A stretch of DNA of 41,566 nucleotides, taken from positions 1 through 41,566 of the forward strand of contig CAMJGE010000018.1 of the NCBI GenBank assembly GCA_946405145.1, read 5' to 3'. The notes under the pieces were generated by a model, which had not been told where the DNA came from, did not search any database, and worked only from the letters and a program-made list of their open reading frames with translations. Source of the DNA: an uncultured Prevotella sp. (GTDB lineage: Bacteria > Bacteroidota > Bacteroidia > Bacteroidales > Bacteroidaceae). Each line of letters opens with the position of its first letter. The first letter of the stretch is position 1. Shown piece by piece: positions 40,505-41,566 of this stretch. The position numbers were made by a program, and so were the translations under genes.

Positions 40505-40699
40505 ATGGCAGAAAAGAGCACAAAGAGTTTCATCCTCCGCGTAGATACTGAGACAATGAATGCGATAGAGGCCTGGGCTGCGGACGAGTTCCGCAGCACC
40601 AATGGTCAACTGCAGTGGATCATCACGGAAGCGCTACGCAAAGCCAAGCGCCTGCCCAAGAAAAAGAACCTGCCACAAAACAATACAGATCATAAATAG
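40505..40699 (+). CDS. Arc-type ribbon-helix-helix protein
   Basis: 64 residues: KSFILRVDTETMNAIEAWA, then ADEFRSTNGQLQWIITEAL and a basic Lys-rich tail. The pattern (beta strand, two helices) is that of Arc/MetJ-type DNA-binding dimers. It begins 3 nt after the SPFH gene. It could repress its own operon through the TGATATCA pair at 39491. No toxin-like gene is next to it. Confidence 0.78.
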   Translation: MAEKSTKSFILRVDTETMNAIEAWAADEFRSTNGQLQWIITEALRKAKRLPKKKNLPQNNTDHK

Positions 40700-40707
40700 A
40701 AAAGAAT

Positions 40708-41190
40708 ATGAGTGATATTAAGTTTAATGTAGTACGCACGACGAAAGATAAGATTTTCGATATTGTATTCTTAGTGCTGACACTGACTATCTGGGGAATC
40801 ATTATCTGGCTCATCAGTCGTGCACCAGACATTGTTCCTACCCACTTCGGTCCCTCTGGTAAACCTGATGCATATGGGTCGCCCACCTTCATCCTCATAC
40901 CAAGTACGATTATGACAGTTGTGGCACTCATTTGCGCCTTCTGCATCTATCTTCCTATTGCCAGTATCAACCTGCCTTTTTATGAGGGAGCTGGCAATGA
41001 AAAACAGAAGAAGTTGGGCATACTTCTTAGTAGGATTATTGCATTGTCTGTACTTGGATTGATGCTTTTCATCGCCATCTACACATTGGGTATAAAAAAC
41101 CACGAAAGTGCCATGCCGATATTAATCTTCGTTGGCATTATTATTGGTGTATCAATCGTATTTACTATTATGATGTACAGAGCCAAATAA
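40708..41190 (+). CDS. DUF1648 domain membrane protein
   Basis: 160 residues with four membrane segments. The DUF1648 motif, APDIVPTHFGPSGKPDAYGS, lies near residues 33-52 between the first two. Similar N-terminal regions occur in SdpI-type immunity proteins. Third gene of the SPFH operon; 8 nt after the ribbon-helix-helix gene. Function unknown. Confidence 0.85.
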   Translation: MSDIKFNVVRTTKDKIFDIVFLVLTLTIWGIIIWLISRAPDIVPTHFGPSGKPDAYGSPTFILIPSTIMTVVALICAFCIYLPIASINLPFYEGAGNEKQKKLGILLSRIIALSVLGLMLFIAIYTLGIKNHESAMPILIFVGIIIGVSIVFTIMMYRAK

Positions 41191-41210
41191 CAAGTGTTTA
41201 AGGTAATAGC

Positions 41211-41246
41211 AAAAAAGAGCCTCGGGTCATTGCTGACTCGAGGCTC
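41211..41246 (-). terminator. terminator of the rRNA operon
   Basis: Strong stem GAGCCTCG-GGTCA (41217-41229) with TGACT-CGAGGCTC (41234-41246), four-base loop, and six T on the minus strand (complement of 41211-41216). It may also stop the convergent SPFH operon. Confidence 0.88.
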
Positions 41247-41261
41247 ACACTTGAAAAAAGA

Positions 41262-41371
<110 letters not shown>

Positions 41372-41515
41372 TATATCTTTCTAGTCCGACTAGGTATCCT
41401 AGGCTGCCTAGGTTTCCTAGCACCACTAGTATGGGTGACTATCTCCACACAAGACTTTAGCAATGGCCTCTGTCCCAGAAACTCATTACATCTGATAATA
41501 TCAGCATGACAAAAG

Positions 41516-41566
41516 ATATCGGGCAATTAGTAGTGCTCGGCTTTGACGTCACCGTCTTTACACCTG
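41516..41566 (-). rRNA. rrl: 23S ribosomal RNA, 3' end only
   Basis: The complement of 41516-41566 reads as the last bases of 23S rRNA, including ACTACTAATTGCCCGA just before the end. The exact end is estimated. The 145-bp spacer to 5S holds no tRNA. Confidence 0.75.

Noticed and set aside
41372..41515. tRNA gene in the 23S-5S spacer
   Set aside because: No cloverleaf or TTCRA-type T-arm is visible in either strand.

Overview
The window is from a member of the Bacteroidota, most likely a Prevotella-like Bacteroidales. Its promoters have the TTG-N19/20-TAnnTTTG form of that phylum. It carries a SusC/SusD pair, a DUF2795 protein and several lipoproteins. A 5S rRNA and the 3' end of a 23S rRNA lie on the minus strand at the right edge. 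Most of the first 30 kb is one theme: acquiring, reducing, carrying and storing sulfur.

Layout. 1-3100: start of cysK (cut by the edge), a DAACS-family symporter, tcdA on the plus strand, and a decayed partial copy of the symporter. 3120-9719 (plus): ridA, a siroheme sulfite reductase fused to a TusA domain, a bifunctional siroheme synthase, and the binding protein and two permeases of a Pst-type ABC transporter. 9832-13778 (plus): its ATPase, a 43-aa membrane protein, cysD, cysN and an APS-type cysH. 13815-23477 (minus): an anaerobic sulfatase-maturating enzyme, a serine-type sulfatase, SusD, SusC and a Pst-like periplasmic protein, the last preceded by a Cys/Met-rich upstream ORF. 23602-30323: two divergent operons. 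The minus one encodes a ThiS-like carrier ending in Gly-Gly-Gly-Ala-Arg, an E1-like adenylating enzyme and a JAMM protease. The plus one encodes a DsrE-like protein, a free TusA, an encapsulin with an inserted cNMP-binding domain, a cysteine desulfurase with a long N-terminal extension, and a MetY-like enzyme.

The main result is an 18-bp operator, ATACC-N8-GGTAT, found at six intergenic positions. In seven promoters its near edge lies 22-24 bp from the -33 TTG and 46-49 bp from the -7 box. It precedes cysK, tcdA, ridA-sir-cysG-pstSCA, pstB-cysDNH, the Pst-like/SusCD/sulfatase operon and both carrier/encapsulin operons. It therefore appears to define one local sulfur regulon under an unidentified regulator.

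Proposed working model: sulfate enters by the Pst-like transporter or is released from sulfate esters by the SusCD/sulfatase set. CysDN makes APS, CysH makes sulfite and the Sir-TusA fusion makes sulfide. Sulfide is charged onto the ThiS-like carrier and used by the MetY-like enzyme, as in the protein-thiocarboxylate methionine pathway of Wolinella (HcyS/HcyD/HcyF/MetY) or the mycobacterial CysO/Mec+ route. The encapsulin and desulfurase would hold or buffer sulfur beside it. 30.9-41.2 kb is ordinary: peroxiredoxin, MGMT-like protein, LuxR-type regulator, a second MetY, carboxylesterase, NUDIX, Lrp, alpha/beta hydrolase, cobalamin adenosyltransferase and an SPFH operon. It also holds one candidate small RNA and one shared 5'-leader element.
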